Source: Stenocarpella maydis
Taxonomy: Eukaryota > Ascomycota > Sordariomycetes > Diaporthales > Diaporthaceae
Length of the DNA stretch: 64,000 bases
NCBI GenBank assembly: GCA_002270565.1
Contig: NQMI01000013.1
Span: 231,121 to 295,120, forward strand
Reading direction: 5' to 3'
In this document: in pieces, positions 1 through 11,109 of the stretch
Position numbering within the stretch: the first letter of the stretch is position 1
How the letters are laid out: each line of letters opens with the position of its first letter
Notes under the pieces: generated by a model
The model's database searches: none
What the model was told of the DNA's origin: nothing
What the model saw: the letters and a program-made list of their open reading frames with translations, nothing else
Program-made: the position numbers and the translations under genes

Positions 1-569
1 CGAAACCTCCACCTTCTTTTTTTTTGCACGTCGAAAACATAAAAGCGCGAACGTTCCACGGCCGACGCCAAACAAGACAAACAAAGCACGCAGGGAAACG
101 GTTACTAGAAAATGACAAGGTGAGATACGATTGCAGGGAATGAGGATGCCTTTGGCCCATCAGAGATCGCGTAGTTTCGCGACGACTCGCACACCAGCGC
201 CTCCGGCTCCGGCTGTGCTCTGCCACTGTGAAGGTATCGCTGGTTCTTGTGATCACGGGCTCAATAGACGCGATGCTCATGATCTTAATAGGCGACACGC
301 CCGAAAAGATGCTGTGTCGTGCACAGGACTCCGCAAGCGCTTCCTTCTTCGTTCTCCGCGCATCCAATTACGAGCCCAGCTTCGTGCCCCGGTCAATAGC
401 GTTCCCACCGAGCCCGTATCGTCCATTCAACGACCATAAACATAAATAATAATCGCAGTGACGAGTAGGTAAAGACACGTCCTCAGTGGCCGCAGCTGAG
501 CATGTTCTGACTGCTGACTGCTTATCCGGATTGATCCCAAGAGGCAGCCCCATACATGAAACCCAGACT
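1..569. other. Spacer at window edge, no gene seen
   Basis: No convincing reading frame is seen here. The short open frames lack conserved motifs. The stretch just below position 570 is downstream of the Btz-domain gene and should contain its 3' UTR. A pyrimidine run lies at about 13-25. Confidence 0.5.
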
Positions 570-2806
570 CTATCCAGGATAAGGAGCCATTCCTGGACCC
601 GCCTGGTTGTAGTAGAAGCCGTCAGGTCCTGGGGACATACCCATGCCGTATCCGGGTGCTGCATACGCCGGATAGTTGGGATACGTGGGTATTTGAGATG
701 CGTCGTAGTAATAGACACAGCCCCCACTCTCTTGGGCAACCAATGCTGAAGATGCGCCACCCTGTCCGTTCCCCTGCCCACCTGAAGGGTTAACCTGTCC
801 GCTCTGGTTGTAATTCATGTGTTGAGGTTGCTGTGCCCCAGGGTAGAAGGCCGGAGCGGCAACCGACGGCGCCATGTTGTTACCATATTGCGGGGGGTAG
901 TAGTAACCTTGCGGAGGGGCCATCATCTGGTACGGCTGGTTGTAGTAGGCCGGCTGAGGCTGGGGTTGAGGTTGCGTAAAGGTAGAAGGTTGGAAAGGCG
1001 CGGCATGGATGGCTCGTTCGGGGATCTGAGACAAAGGCGTGCCCGTGGAGAACTGAGATGGGTAAGACTGGTTACGAGCATGTGTGTCCTGAGATAAGCT
1101 GTTGGCCACCTGGGGAGGTACCTGCTGGTGGAAAGCTTGTTGGTATTGTTGCGGTGGATTAATTTGACGTGTAGGTGACTCGATATTCTCCACCGAAACG
1201 GCCTTCTGCGGCCGGGGTTGATGCATAGGGATGGAGCCCGGCCGGGTTTCTTGGAAGATAGGCTTCTGAGGGAGAGGGTGCGTTTGAGGATGCGGCAGGT
1301 CGCTGATCGAAGGCTCGAAGGCCGCCGGCTGCTCTGGAACAGATGCCGGTGCCGGTCCTGCAACCGGTGCGGGCGTGGAGGGGTCGGGAGTGCCGTCCAT
1401 CGGAGGAGGCTGGGGGAAGACTGCGGTCATATTTGCTGGCACAGGCATTGGCATTGGCATGTCTGCCCGAGCCATAGGGGGGAGCCGGACAATGGGACGT
1501 GACATGGCGGATCCGGTCGGAGATATGAAGTCTGCTGGAGCAATCGACGAACGCCGACTCATGTCGACACTCGGCGTGTAGACACTTCCTCCATAATAAC
1601 TTCCTCCATAGACACTCGTGCGGCGCGAGTAACCGCCGACTGAGCCCAGACCTTGGCGTGGCTTGCCGCGCACCCGCTGCTGGTTTGGTCGTAAAGCCCG
1701 AGGAATAAAAATGAAGGACCTGTCAACAGCAGGGAATATGTAACGAGGTGGGTTGTTGGGCAGCGAAATCCGCACAGGCTTGTCACGTCGGAGAGGGGGC
1801 CTGTGGTCAGGTAATTTCGTGTACCTCTTGATGGCGATACCAGAGAACGACTTAGGCTCCTTGAGCCCTGGGAAGAAGACGCGGATTTCGACGTTGCCCA
1901 GGGTCTTCTCGGTCGATAATGTCCTGTTGATTGGAGTGTTGCTGGGAGGGCAGGTGGGGATGTGTCCGTCACCGTTGGGAAGGCCTTCGGCAGGTTGAGC
2001 GGATTGCCTTGGTTGTCGAGGAGGCATGGGTTCGGCAACCGTCTCATGCATGTCGTGAGACCAAGGGCCACTCGTCGTGGGATCAAAGGGCGACTGGAAC
2101 GACCTGCAAGCAGTTAGTTGGCGGCCATACTGGCGATGGGAACTTGGGTGAAAGGGGGGGCTGTAAATCCATACTGTACGGGTGCGAAGGGGCCGCCGAA
2201 ACCGCGACCTCTTCCACGACCTCTAGCCAATGCTCCTCTCCCAAAGGGGCGGAAACCATTCGCAGCAGGCCCGGCGTGACGGTGGTCGTGCATAAAGAAT
2301 GCTCCACGATTTGGCACGAATGCCGGGTCCTCGTCCCTTTTCTTGCGGTACTCTTCATGTTCACGTCTGCGGCGTTCGAAAGGAGGTTCCTGAGACGGGA
2401 CCGAGGTCGAGCTGACCACCACTGGCCCGCCCGGCTTTGACGGTGGCGCAGTGGGTTCGTCCGCATCGGCGGTCTTGGGTGAGTCTGGGATGCTCAGCTC
2501 GTGAAGGCGTGATTCGGACTCGGCGATAGCGTCAGAAGCGTGAGGGTCAGCGCGACGATCACTGGCTTTGGCCGACCCACGGCCCGAGTTCTTCTTGAGG
2601 GGGGATATGGGTGACGCCTCGTCAACATTGCTGGTGTCGCTATCATCCGCATGGTTGTTCTCGTCGCTGATGACGGATCCTTCGGTCATCGAGTCATCGT
2701 CAAGAGCGTCTAGAGTCTCGGGCCCACCGTCGTCGTCGCCATCATCGTCAACGCGGCGGCGGTGGCCGAGGGTCCTCCTGCTACTGCGCTTGGGATTGGC
2801 AGCCAT
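570..2806 (-). CDS. Btz-domain protein (CASC3/Barentsz/MLN51-like)
   Basis: Two exons, 2806-2175 and 2103-570, joined across a 71-nt intron (2174-2104, GTATGG donor, CTAAC branch, CAG acceptor); product 721 aa. The ATG at 2806 has a good context. Residues 20-70 are Asp/Glu-rich. Residues 141-176 hold the first half of the Btz (SELOR) domain, with RDEDPAFVPNRGAFFMHDHR. The second half, PWSHD at 224-228, is encoded just after the splice, which confirms the junction. Between the halves is an RG-rich stretch (190-206). The rest is low-complexity Pro/Gln/Tyr-rich sequence typical of RNA-binding scaffolds. In animals Btz proteins bind eIF4A3 in the exon junction complex and act in mRNA localisation, decay and translation. 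That role is inferred here from the domain. Family assignment is firm; the exact function in fungi is less certain. Confidence 0.88.
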
Positions 2807-5800
2807 CTTGTGTGTGGAGATCGGCGGTCGTGGGGACAGGATGGCGGGGAATTGACTGCAGCGCGAGCTGTAGTTGCAGCGCTTTCAGGTTGTTCCGAGG
2901 TTCGTCATGCGGTATCTGGTGTCGAGATGAGAGTTGTCGGGAGTTGTTTGATTGCCAGACCAGCGAGGCCAGGCTAGGACGAATAGGTGGATGGATTCTG
3001 TCAGGAACCGCGCTGCGGCAATGCAGGGAAGCGTGGCGTGAGAGTGACTGTTGAAACTGGAACGAGCTCTCGCAGGTCGAGAGCGCCCCGGAACAGAAGG
3101 ACAATCAACAAAAGGCCGATATGTCAGACAGTGGCTGTGGCAGCAGGACTGGTGCGGCTGCAGATGCAAATTGCAGTGGCAGATGCAGTCGCAGTCGAGG
3201 CACACCGACTGCGGATTTGGGTCCTAAATCCGGCAGATGGCCTCAAGGACGACGTGATGCCAGGTACGAAGGCGTGGGTGGACGGAGGGGGGTTTGGCTT
3301 CGAAGAGTCAAAGGCGAGGCTGCGGCATGAGACTGAGTAACAGTGACTGGCGGGTGGCGGAAAGGGGGGGGAGGGTGAAGAGGGAAAATAGCTAGCTGCT
3401 GGCCAGATAGAGTCTGGCGGGAGGGGGGATTTAGCAACCCCGGGGAGGAACAACTGGCGATGCGTAAGAGTTGTGATGTTGAGAATGACAGCAGCAAGGA
3501 AATGCTGTCCAAAAAAAAACAGCAACGGCAACGGCAGCGGGCAGCGAGCAGCGTGAGGATGACGGAGAGCAGACCTGGAGCTGGGCTGGAGCTGCCGTGG
3601 AAAATGGATCCCAAAGCTTTGGGTGGTTCTGGCCGGCCACGGGTGCTGGCCGTATTGTACGGGTTTTCTCCGTATGGTGCTACGTATTTTACTCGGTATC
3701 TGCCCTCGCCTGAGGTATACTCAAGTACATACCTGGTGTTAGTGTACACATGGCTGGGGCCGAGGGCCTGGACCGCATGCCCAGTGGACTGAGTGCCGTT
3801 GCAACTTGCCACAGCAGAAGTACTCGAGATACTGCATATCACGTCCCTCTGGCCTGACGGTCAGCCTGAGCCATAATGATAGCCACCTACCTGATACTCT
3901 TATGAGCCTCCAACATCGGATAGATCCCTGGATCTGTCTGCCTGCCTGCCCGCCCATGGGGTAGACCGAGTCCGTTTTGCAAGTAACCTCGGAGCCTTGC
4001 GAAGCTTTGGTCGATACGTAGCAAACGTAAGTAACCTGCCAACGCGAAACAACGCTGCTTCTGCTTCTGCTTCTTTCCACAGCTGCCGTCGATCCAGCCA
4101 GCAGCTACCACTCTGCCGCAGCACCCAGGTACATACGTAGTACTTAAGTATCTAGGTAGGTATGAAAGAAGAAGGCTCCACTCGCTACACGGACTTCAGT
4201 ACAATCGTATTTATCATGTTACGTACTTTGTCGCTCCAGCCCCTCCGTTCTTTTCCCCCAGTCAGTGCAGCACGCCCGCTGTCCATCCGAGTCAGCGTGT
4301 ATGGCTGTCGCACGCCCATCACGAAACACCTGGGCAATCCAAAGGAACGCCCACATTCGACGGCTGATCCATCCACGACCATCTGAAAAGGCTTGCATTA
4401 TCTTATCAGCGGCGTAGCAGCCTGCTGAGCTTTGGCTGTCACCGCCGGCTTGCCTATCTCTTCGACATCTCGCGGTCCTCGTCATGCTTGAACCATAAAA
4501 CGGGGCCTCGGATAAGCAGCTGTCGAGTTTCTCACGGCCAGGCTCTATCATACTCCCAATTGGAGCTCCAAGGATCAGCCGGTGAAGCTGCCCCAGTGTG
4601 TCGGACCTTTCCCCGCCCTTCGGGATGACTACTACCCAGAGCGACCTGCTGTATAACGACGTACTACAAGTACATGCCCGAGTACGGATTCAGGCAGCTC
4701 TAATCTCTCTATTTGCAAGGCTGCCTTGAGAAATGAAAATGATGCGTGCGCCCTGCACTGGGGGCAAATCACAAGCCAGCTGTGATACAGCCCTGAGTGA
4801 AAGTCGTCATTGACTGGCTTTGGAGGCGATTGATCTTCACATGATATCACTACCAGGCACCACTCCATCGTTCCCACCAAGCAACCAGGAAACGGTATAA
4901 TTGGCCGACCCTATCGGTCGGTAGAAGACAATAGATAATACCACACACACTGCACAATCATCTTTGCAGTGTGCCTAATACACGCATATATATCTCGAAC
5001 GACAATGTCTAACCCATCTCCCGCGCCCGCCACCAGGCCCGCCAACCTGTCACGCCGGCGCTGTGCGACCAGCACCCCAGCCATCGCGAGCAGCACCACA
5101 GCACGATGCTGGCCAGAACGGACGCAGCACTGCAAGCAGGCGGGCACGACAGCCCCTTCGGCTCGAATCAAGCGAGCCCAGCGTTGGGGCTAGCTACTGC
5201 AGGCCCGGTGTCGGCACGTTCGGGCTCCATCCTCATAGTGTAAATCACCGCGAAACGGGGGAGGATAGACACGCCCTGGGGTAACCCGGGGTCGCGCGGG
5301 GTAGGTGGTCTATCAAGCAGGACGGGGATGTAGGCCGCAAGCCTCGCCGGAGCGAGCGGGCCAATCATTTTACATGGTCCCCTCGTGCCACAGCAGATGT
5401 AACACGCGGGCCATGAAGCACGCCGGCTGTGTCTTCGGTGGCTGCCGCATGGAAAAGTTTATCAGTGCGTATTTATCCTTCATCTGCATGTATAAGTCGG
5501 CTTGCAGCTTCCTTCGTCTTAAATGATTGAGCCCAGTGCAAGTAGATACCCGGGATTCCTAGCGAAGCCACTACAGGCTCAGACTACGCGGTCAGCGAAT
5601 GGAGGGCATCCGACGGCCTTAACAGGTGAGCAAAGGCTTTGTAGCTGGCTGTGACAGGGCATATGTCCTATCAGTAAATACGAGACTGCTTTTGCCAAAG
5701 GGTAGAATGCGTAAAACAATCCAGAGTAAGCGATGGTATTAAATATCGCTAGCTAGTGTTGAGACAGGTGCTCAAAAGTCCATTTCAAAAGCATACCAAT

Positions 5801-5897
5801 GCGTAATCACTTCACTACCAAAAGTTCACACTGCCATCAAAAGGCCGTGAACAGGGCTTCATGTCCCGATGCCCTTCGTTGAAGCCGCATGACTCAT
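2807..5897. other. 3.1-kb spacer without supported gene
   Basis: Contains the promoter side of the Btz gene and the 3' side of the protease gene. Open frames up to about 200 codons exist, but they are low-complexity and overlap each other on both strands, so none is accepted. Simple sequence includes a CTG/CTT run at 4050-4075 and a TATCTAGGTA palindrome-like site at 4149-4158. No tRNA or other RNA gene was recognised. Confidence 0.5.
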
Positions 5898-7278
5898 CTA
5901 AGAGCCGGTGGAAGGAGGCTCCAGGTTTTGCGTCTTCTCGATCTTGGGAACAACACCAAAGCGGGTGTTTCCCTGGTCCCAGATCGCATAAACGCTCTTG
6001 AGGAAAGTATCTCCCAGGATGTCAAAGGGGTTGTCGCCGCGCGACTGTACGCCGCCGTACCAGTAGCCGTCCTCCGCGACGGTAAAGGCTAGGTCCTCTT
6101 TCTGGATGGTGAACTCCTTGTCGCCCACGGCGACGCTGAAGTCGGGCAGGTCGTCAGCCGTGGTGGAGGTGGGGAACAGCCAGCCCTGCTGCTGCTCGTC
6201 ATACTTGGCGCCGGGGATGGCCTTGTACAACGCCTCGCAGACCTGGTCCGAGACCAGGGCGAGGGTGGTGCCAGTGTCGGCGATGGCGGTGTTGTTGGCC
6301 AGGTCGAGCTTCTTGCCGGCGACGGTGGCGCTCGCCGAGGGGAACATCCAGAAGCCCTGGGAATTGTCGATGTCGACGTACGAGATCTCGTTGTTGCCCA
6401 CGAGGTCCTGGTCGATGTACCCGAAGGTGTAAAAGGACTTGGCCTGGTCGTCACGAGTGCTGTAAAACGCGGACGTGAAGAGCTGGGATTCCTTGGGGAT
6501 GTCACCCTGTTCGATCATGTTCGCTGGAGGAGTGTTCTGTGGGTCGGGCTGGTTGTCCTTGGTGATGGTGTTGATCGAGGGCCATGCGAGACCGAGGAGT
6601 CCGTCACCAGTCCCAGACGTGAATTGGTCAGCGGCAACCTTTGCCAACTCAACGGCCTGGTTCTCGACAGCCAGGCCGCCAATCGTGACGGTGTCGTAGC
6701 CAACATCGCCAGATGCAGAGCTGCCGTCACCGTATGAGATCTTCCAAGCCTCGCCCTCTGCAGCCTTCCAGGTGGACGACTTGGATGGGTCAAAGACATT
6801 ATGCCCCTTCTGGGCGCTCGCGGGGAGCTCAGTTGAGAAGACCTGGGGCCATCAGCTGCGGACCAGTTGAAGAATCCTGCTTTGAGTCACTTACCCAGAG
6901 GTCAGATGATCCAGTATCAAAGTCAAGCATCAGCTTCTGGGCAGGAGTGCCGATGTCGACCTCGCAGAGGTACATGGAGTCATTCTGCTGGTCCTCGGCG
7001 GTGACCTCACCTGTCTGGTCACCAACGGCCTTGACGATCTTGTGCACACGGCGAATACGTCCTCCACGGGCAATTTTGGAGTGAGCGAGCCCACGTTGGT
7101 GGATTGTGGTGGCATGGCGGTAAGGACCAGGCTTGGTGGGCTGGAAACCAAACTTGTTCATCAGGTAGACGTAGGACTTGGTGCCGTGAGCCTTGTAGTT
7201 CTTGTTGGGTATGGCGTAGACCTTGTGTAGGCCCAACTTATGTTTGAATTCATGCTGCTTCTTGAACAGCGCCTCCAT
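5898..7278 (-). CDS. Pepsin-family (A1) aspartyl protease, no signal peptide
   Basis: Two exons, 7278-6895 and 6842-5898, with a 52-nt intron (6894-6843, GTAAGT donor, CAG acceptor, phase 0); product about 442 aa. The join gives the family sequence SSDLWVFSTELP. Both catalytic motifs are present: DTGSS with Asp at about residue 121 and DTGTT with Asp at about 317, plus the flap YGDGSS. The frame opens with GTG at 7296, but the first ATG is at 7278 (A at -3), so that start is used. The N-terminal 110 residues are basic (for example RGGRIRRVHKIVKA) and resemble a pepsin propeptide, yet no hydrophobic signal peptide precedes them. Family members cleave proteins at acid pH. The lack of a signal suggests either an intracellular or unconventionally targeted enzyme, or a missed upstream exon. 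Confidence 0.9.
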
Positions 7279-9488
7279 TATTGCTTTGGTAGCCACGGTG
7301 AGTGTGAGTGAGATTTCAGAGTTGGTGAGATTTCAGAGTTGGACGAAAGTCTTAAAAGAAGTCAAAATGTTGTGATGTGCAGTTGGAGAGTTCTTGGCGG
7401 TTAAACAGAAGGACGACATATGTTGACGTCGAGAAGGTGGGATAGAGAAGAGGGTGGTAGTTCCCGAGGAAGAAGGTGTACTTAAATATGGAGAGGGCTA
7501 CTGTGCGGTGGAGGTATACCGTCTACTGGCTATCTATTTCTCAAAACAGTGGGGTTTAACGGCCCCAGCCAGATCCTGGATCATCATAGGAGAAGGTGTC
7601 TCGGAGTATGCCTGTTGATATGTCCACCTGCTTGCTGACCGTCCCCATCCGGTGGTGCTCCTGATACGGGAGATATAATGACGTTGCCACACTATGCATC
7701 TTGAGAATGTTTCCTGGACCTGATCTGTCACGACTTGCCGGGCGAGATTATCCGCCCTGCTTGTGATAATTTGCCCGACAGCACGTGTCTCAATCGATGT
7801 GGGTGCACGATCGCGACAGGCTTGGTTGGGCGATGGCAATGTTGCAGAAATGGATCATCTCATGCACGGGGGGTGAAGGCCAGCAAATCAGTCAGGCTCA
7901 AGCAAAGACATAATAGATGGTACTATTGTTTGATCACCTGCAAAGCAGGGGTAAATTACCTGTCGATGGACACCGATGAGTGTTCATGGGTTGCGCCTGA
8001 CGAGCTCCGTCGACGTGCAAACGAGGTTGACAGAGGAGAGGCCAAGCTTGCGTCACTTTGTACTGCTTCCTGTGGCTCCCGGCGGTTTGAGACTGGCGTC
8101 ATACCTCAATGACCTTGGTCTTCTGCTGCCCAAACAGGCATGACACATAGCGCAGGGTTACAATAGCGAAGAAGAAGCAGTGCGAAGCGAACAGGAGGAC
8201 CATGTCATTAATCCACGACAGGAGGCACAAGCAACAGACATCAGAGATAGCTCCCCTCTTCCCCCACCAATCCCGGTCCGGGATCTCTGGAAGGCCCAAA
8301 GGGCAAGTGGGGACCAAGATACGCAGGTGAGCCGCCGAGAGGGAAAAGATGGTGCATATTACATTGTACATAGGCTGTTGAAAACAAGCTTTCGCCTACT
8401 GCAACCCCAAGAATAGTACCACGAGGCTGGTGATTGGACAGCACGACGCTTCACGAGAGCAGCGATCACACCATTAGCAGCCAAAAACCGGGATGCAGGA
8501 ACCGGGTGGCCAAGGCACATCAAGATCTCTTAGCATCGAGAGGCCGCCTCCTGACACCAGGCAGATTCTGGTTATCAGCGCCATGTCACTGATTGCACAA
8601 TGGCGCTCTTGTTGCATAGCTGGCTGGAACCCTCTTACGCGTCCTTTTTGATTACATCCCTGGGGTCTGCTCCATATGCTGCGGAAGATCCCAGATGGGC
8701 GAGGTGGAAGTAGTTAGTTGTTTTAATGACGCAAGCCCAAGGCCTCCAGGGCTATGTCAAGCTTTCTTCTTATCACGGAGAACAACCCCCCCTCCCCTTG
8801 TTGTCGTATTTAATGCCAGCGGGCCAACCCGAGTGCTAAGCTTGGAGGCGGTGTGACTTCATTCTCTTTTAATTGATGTCGACTACAGCTGCTATGAAGG
8901 GCAACAAGTTGTGCATACCTAAGGCTTCGTTCTGAATACGGGGGGGGATGATATCTTCCTACTTGGAGGCTCACTACCTAATCCATGCTGTTTGTGGTGT
9001 AGGGGAGGTACCCTTATATTGAGCAGTGGCATGGAGTTGTAGGCGACGGACACTGAAGCACGGATGTATTGTTCTTTGCGCCGTCTATTCTGAGTTTATC
9101 CTGAGCGCTCCAGGTCCTAGTACCACAGGCCTCTAAAGTCATGCCCAAGGCCGTGCTTCCAACAGCTGGGTGCATGCGCGAGGCTTGACCCGCATTGTGG
9201 CGTAGCACACAAATAACATCCGAGTTGTCGCATGTTGTGAGACTTTTGTGCGCCCAACGCCTTTTTTTTGGGTACGTAATTGTCTGGCAGGTTGAGTCCT
9301 CGGGAGTCTCTAGCGCCTGGATCGCAGTAAGCACTTTAACGAGACAATTCTAGTCGCTTATTGGGACACTTGCACAAGGGTAAACTCGAAGATGACGATC
9401 ATGATTGGGTACGCAGATAGCATTGGGCTCCATCTACTCAAGGTCTCAGCCGCTCGCGATTACGCTCAGAACAGCTGCCGGTCAGTGA
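7279..9488. other. 2.2-kb spacer without supported gene
   Basis: The upstream part (7279-7500) should hold the 5' UTR and promoter of the protease gene and carries a TTAAATAT stretch near 7480. Short open frames at 7.5-8.4 kb overlap on both strands and show no recognisable motif. Nothing else is supported. Confidence 0.45.
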
Positions 9489-10355
9489 TTAGACCTCTCT
9501 CTTCTTGATGTTGCCGAAAACAAATCCCCTAACACCGTTACTCAGCCAGACTGCTTCACCATCCGCAACGTCTTTTGCCTTGACCTCTTCTTCGACAGCC
9601 AAGCCGCGTTCCAAGGCCCACCGCCTGGTCGTACCGTCCTGTCCGCCGCTGCCGCTGCCCGCGCTGAACATGTCGGCAACGGGCGGCGTGACCCACCGGC
9701 CCCCACGCAGGAAATAGGGAGTAGTCAAGCTGCCCTCCATGATAGATCCGGTGGCCTCGTCCACGATGAGCACCTCCTGGGTCGTATCGGTGGGCTTGAG
9801 GTTGGCGCGCGCGCGAGCTTGGTCATACATCTCGCGTTTAGTCGTCTTGTAATGCGTGTACTCGGAGCGGCGCGTGGGGCGGTCGTCAAGGTAGACGACA
9901 TATGAAGGTGATAGTTGAAGCTGGCCCAGCGGCGACTCTTGGCCATCAGCCGAGCCGTTGTCAATGGGAGCCACCAGCTCTCGGGGGAAGAGATTGGCCA
10001 ATGATGTTTCGGGGACAACCGAAGATTCCAGCCCAAGTTTTCCTTCCTGCGAGAGCAGGACCTTGATTCTCTTGGCATGGTCACTCATGTCGTGGCCAAG
10101 ATGCCCCGTCACGAAGGACTCCAACTTGGCCAGTCCCTCCTGCCCATCGATCGCCGCAACTGCTTTCTGCCAGCCCCAGTGGGATGCTGCCCTCAGCATA
10201 CGGTCGCGGTGGTAATCCAACATGTAGTAGGGAGACCTCTTGGTAGAGTTCCAACCGAGGCCCTCCGGCTGATTGTTCCCAAGTTGAAGTAGCTTGAGAT
10301 CGAAACGTAGCGACGTAAACAGCTGCAAGTTGTCGTCCATTTTGCTCATGGTCAT
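9489..10355 (-). CDS. 4-amino-4-deoxychorismate lyase (class IV PLP enzyme)
   Basis: Single-exon frame of 288 aa from the ATG at 10355, matching the usual protein start (LQLFTSLRFDLKL). In-frame ATGs at 10349 and 10340 also have good contexts. The open frame runs upstream to 10511 with an ATG at 10487, but that part looks like translated leader. Diagnostic pieces are YMLDYHRDRMLRAA near the N terminus, YKTTKREMYDQAR carrying the likely PLP-binding Lys, EATGSIMEGSLTTPYFLRGG and the C-terminal GEAVWLSNGVRGFVFG. The family (bacterial PabC, yeast Abz2) converts aminodeoxychorismate to p-aminobenzoate and pyruvate in folate synthesis. It is divergent from TOM70, sharing a 754-bp spacer. A related class IV aminotransferase role cannot be excluded. 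Confidence 0.85.
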   Translation of the reverse strand: MTMSKMDDNLQLFTSLRFDLKLLQLGNNQPEGLGWNSTKRSPYYMLDYHRDRMLRAASHWGWQKAVAAIDGQEGLAKLESFVTGHLGHDMSDHAKRIKVLLSQEGKLGLESSVVPETSLANLFPRELVAPIDNGSADGQESPLGQLQLSPSYVVYLDDRPTRRSEYTHYKTTKREMYDQARARANLKPTDTTQEVLIVDEATGSIMEGSLTTPYFLRGGRWVTPPVADMFSAGSGSGGQDGTTRRWALERGLAVEEEVKAKDVADGEAVWLSNGVRGFVFGNIKKREV

Positions 10356-11109
10356 ATCAATCAATGCCCTGTACGGCTTGGTCTGATGATATGGTAACAG
10401 GGAGACGCGCAAAAGGGGTAAAAAGCTGTCGGGCAAGGGACAAGACTGGAATATTATGTCGCGAAGGAGTCGAACCATGAAGCCCATGTGGGCTGACCCA
10501 GCGGGCTGCAACGCCGGCAGTTACAACGGCAAACCTAGAGCGATTCCACTTGGCATCGCTCCTGACGGACACAATATACCTAGGTGCATGTTTCTTCTCA
10601 ATCCATTGTGCTGTCAAGAGTCAGCAACTGACTATTCTGAAGTGAATTTCGCGTGTGCTGCGTATGAGCCTCGACGCCCAGCTGTGTTGTGTGAGGTCTT
10701 CAGTGCCCACATGCGGGCAGCTTCTGGGCCCATTTCCATGGGCCGATGACGCTGTTGCCAGTGGCCCGTGCTCCCGTTGTCGAGCAGCTCGCCGCCAAAT
10801 TCCATCCTTGCTCATGCTCTGCTCATCAATCCTATCAGCAAGACCTCCAATTGCGCGCGACCAATTTTTCGCGTCCAGCAACAAGCAGCCGCCCAGCCGA
10901 CCGACCGAACAAGACAAGGCAGACGAAGCTTTGGCTGCACCACGACTCCCTCGCCTCGACTACTCTCACTCAGTCTTGTTGCCATCGCTCTGACCTCGGC
11001 ATCCTGCCAATTGCTCCCAGCCGTGGGGATCTTGGATTCGACTCGATTCTGTGCATCCATCATTGTCCTATAGGGCATCTGGCACAGCTCCACATCCCCG
11101 AACGACATC
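10356..11109. promoter_or_regulatory. Shared spacer between divergent lyase and TOM70 genes
   Basis: This 754-bp stretch separates two genes transcribed away from each other, so both promoters should lie here. No clear TATA box is seen. The TOM70-proximal part is C/T-rich (for example around 10960-11050), as is common upstream of fungal start sites. The region assignment follows from gene orientation, not from identified elements. Confidence 0.5.

Noticed and set aside
10456..10500. tRNA-like T-arm sequence GGTTCGACTCC on the minus strand
   Set aside because: No matching acceptor stem, D-arm or anticodon arm could be folded around it.
10356..10511. Upstream extension of the aminodeoxychorismate lyase
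   Set aside because: The extension opens with TTG, not ATG, and family similarity begins only near LQLFTSLRFD. The ATG cluster at 10340-10355 is preferred.
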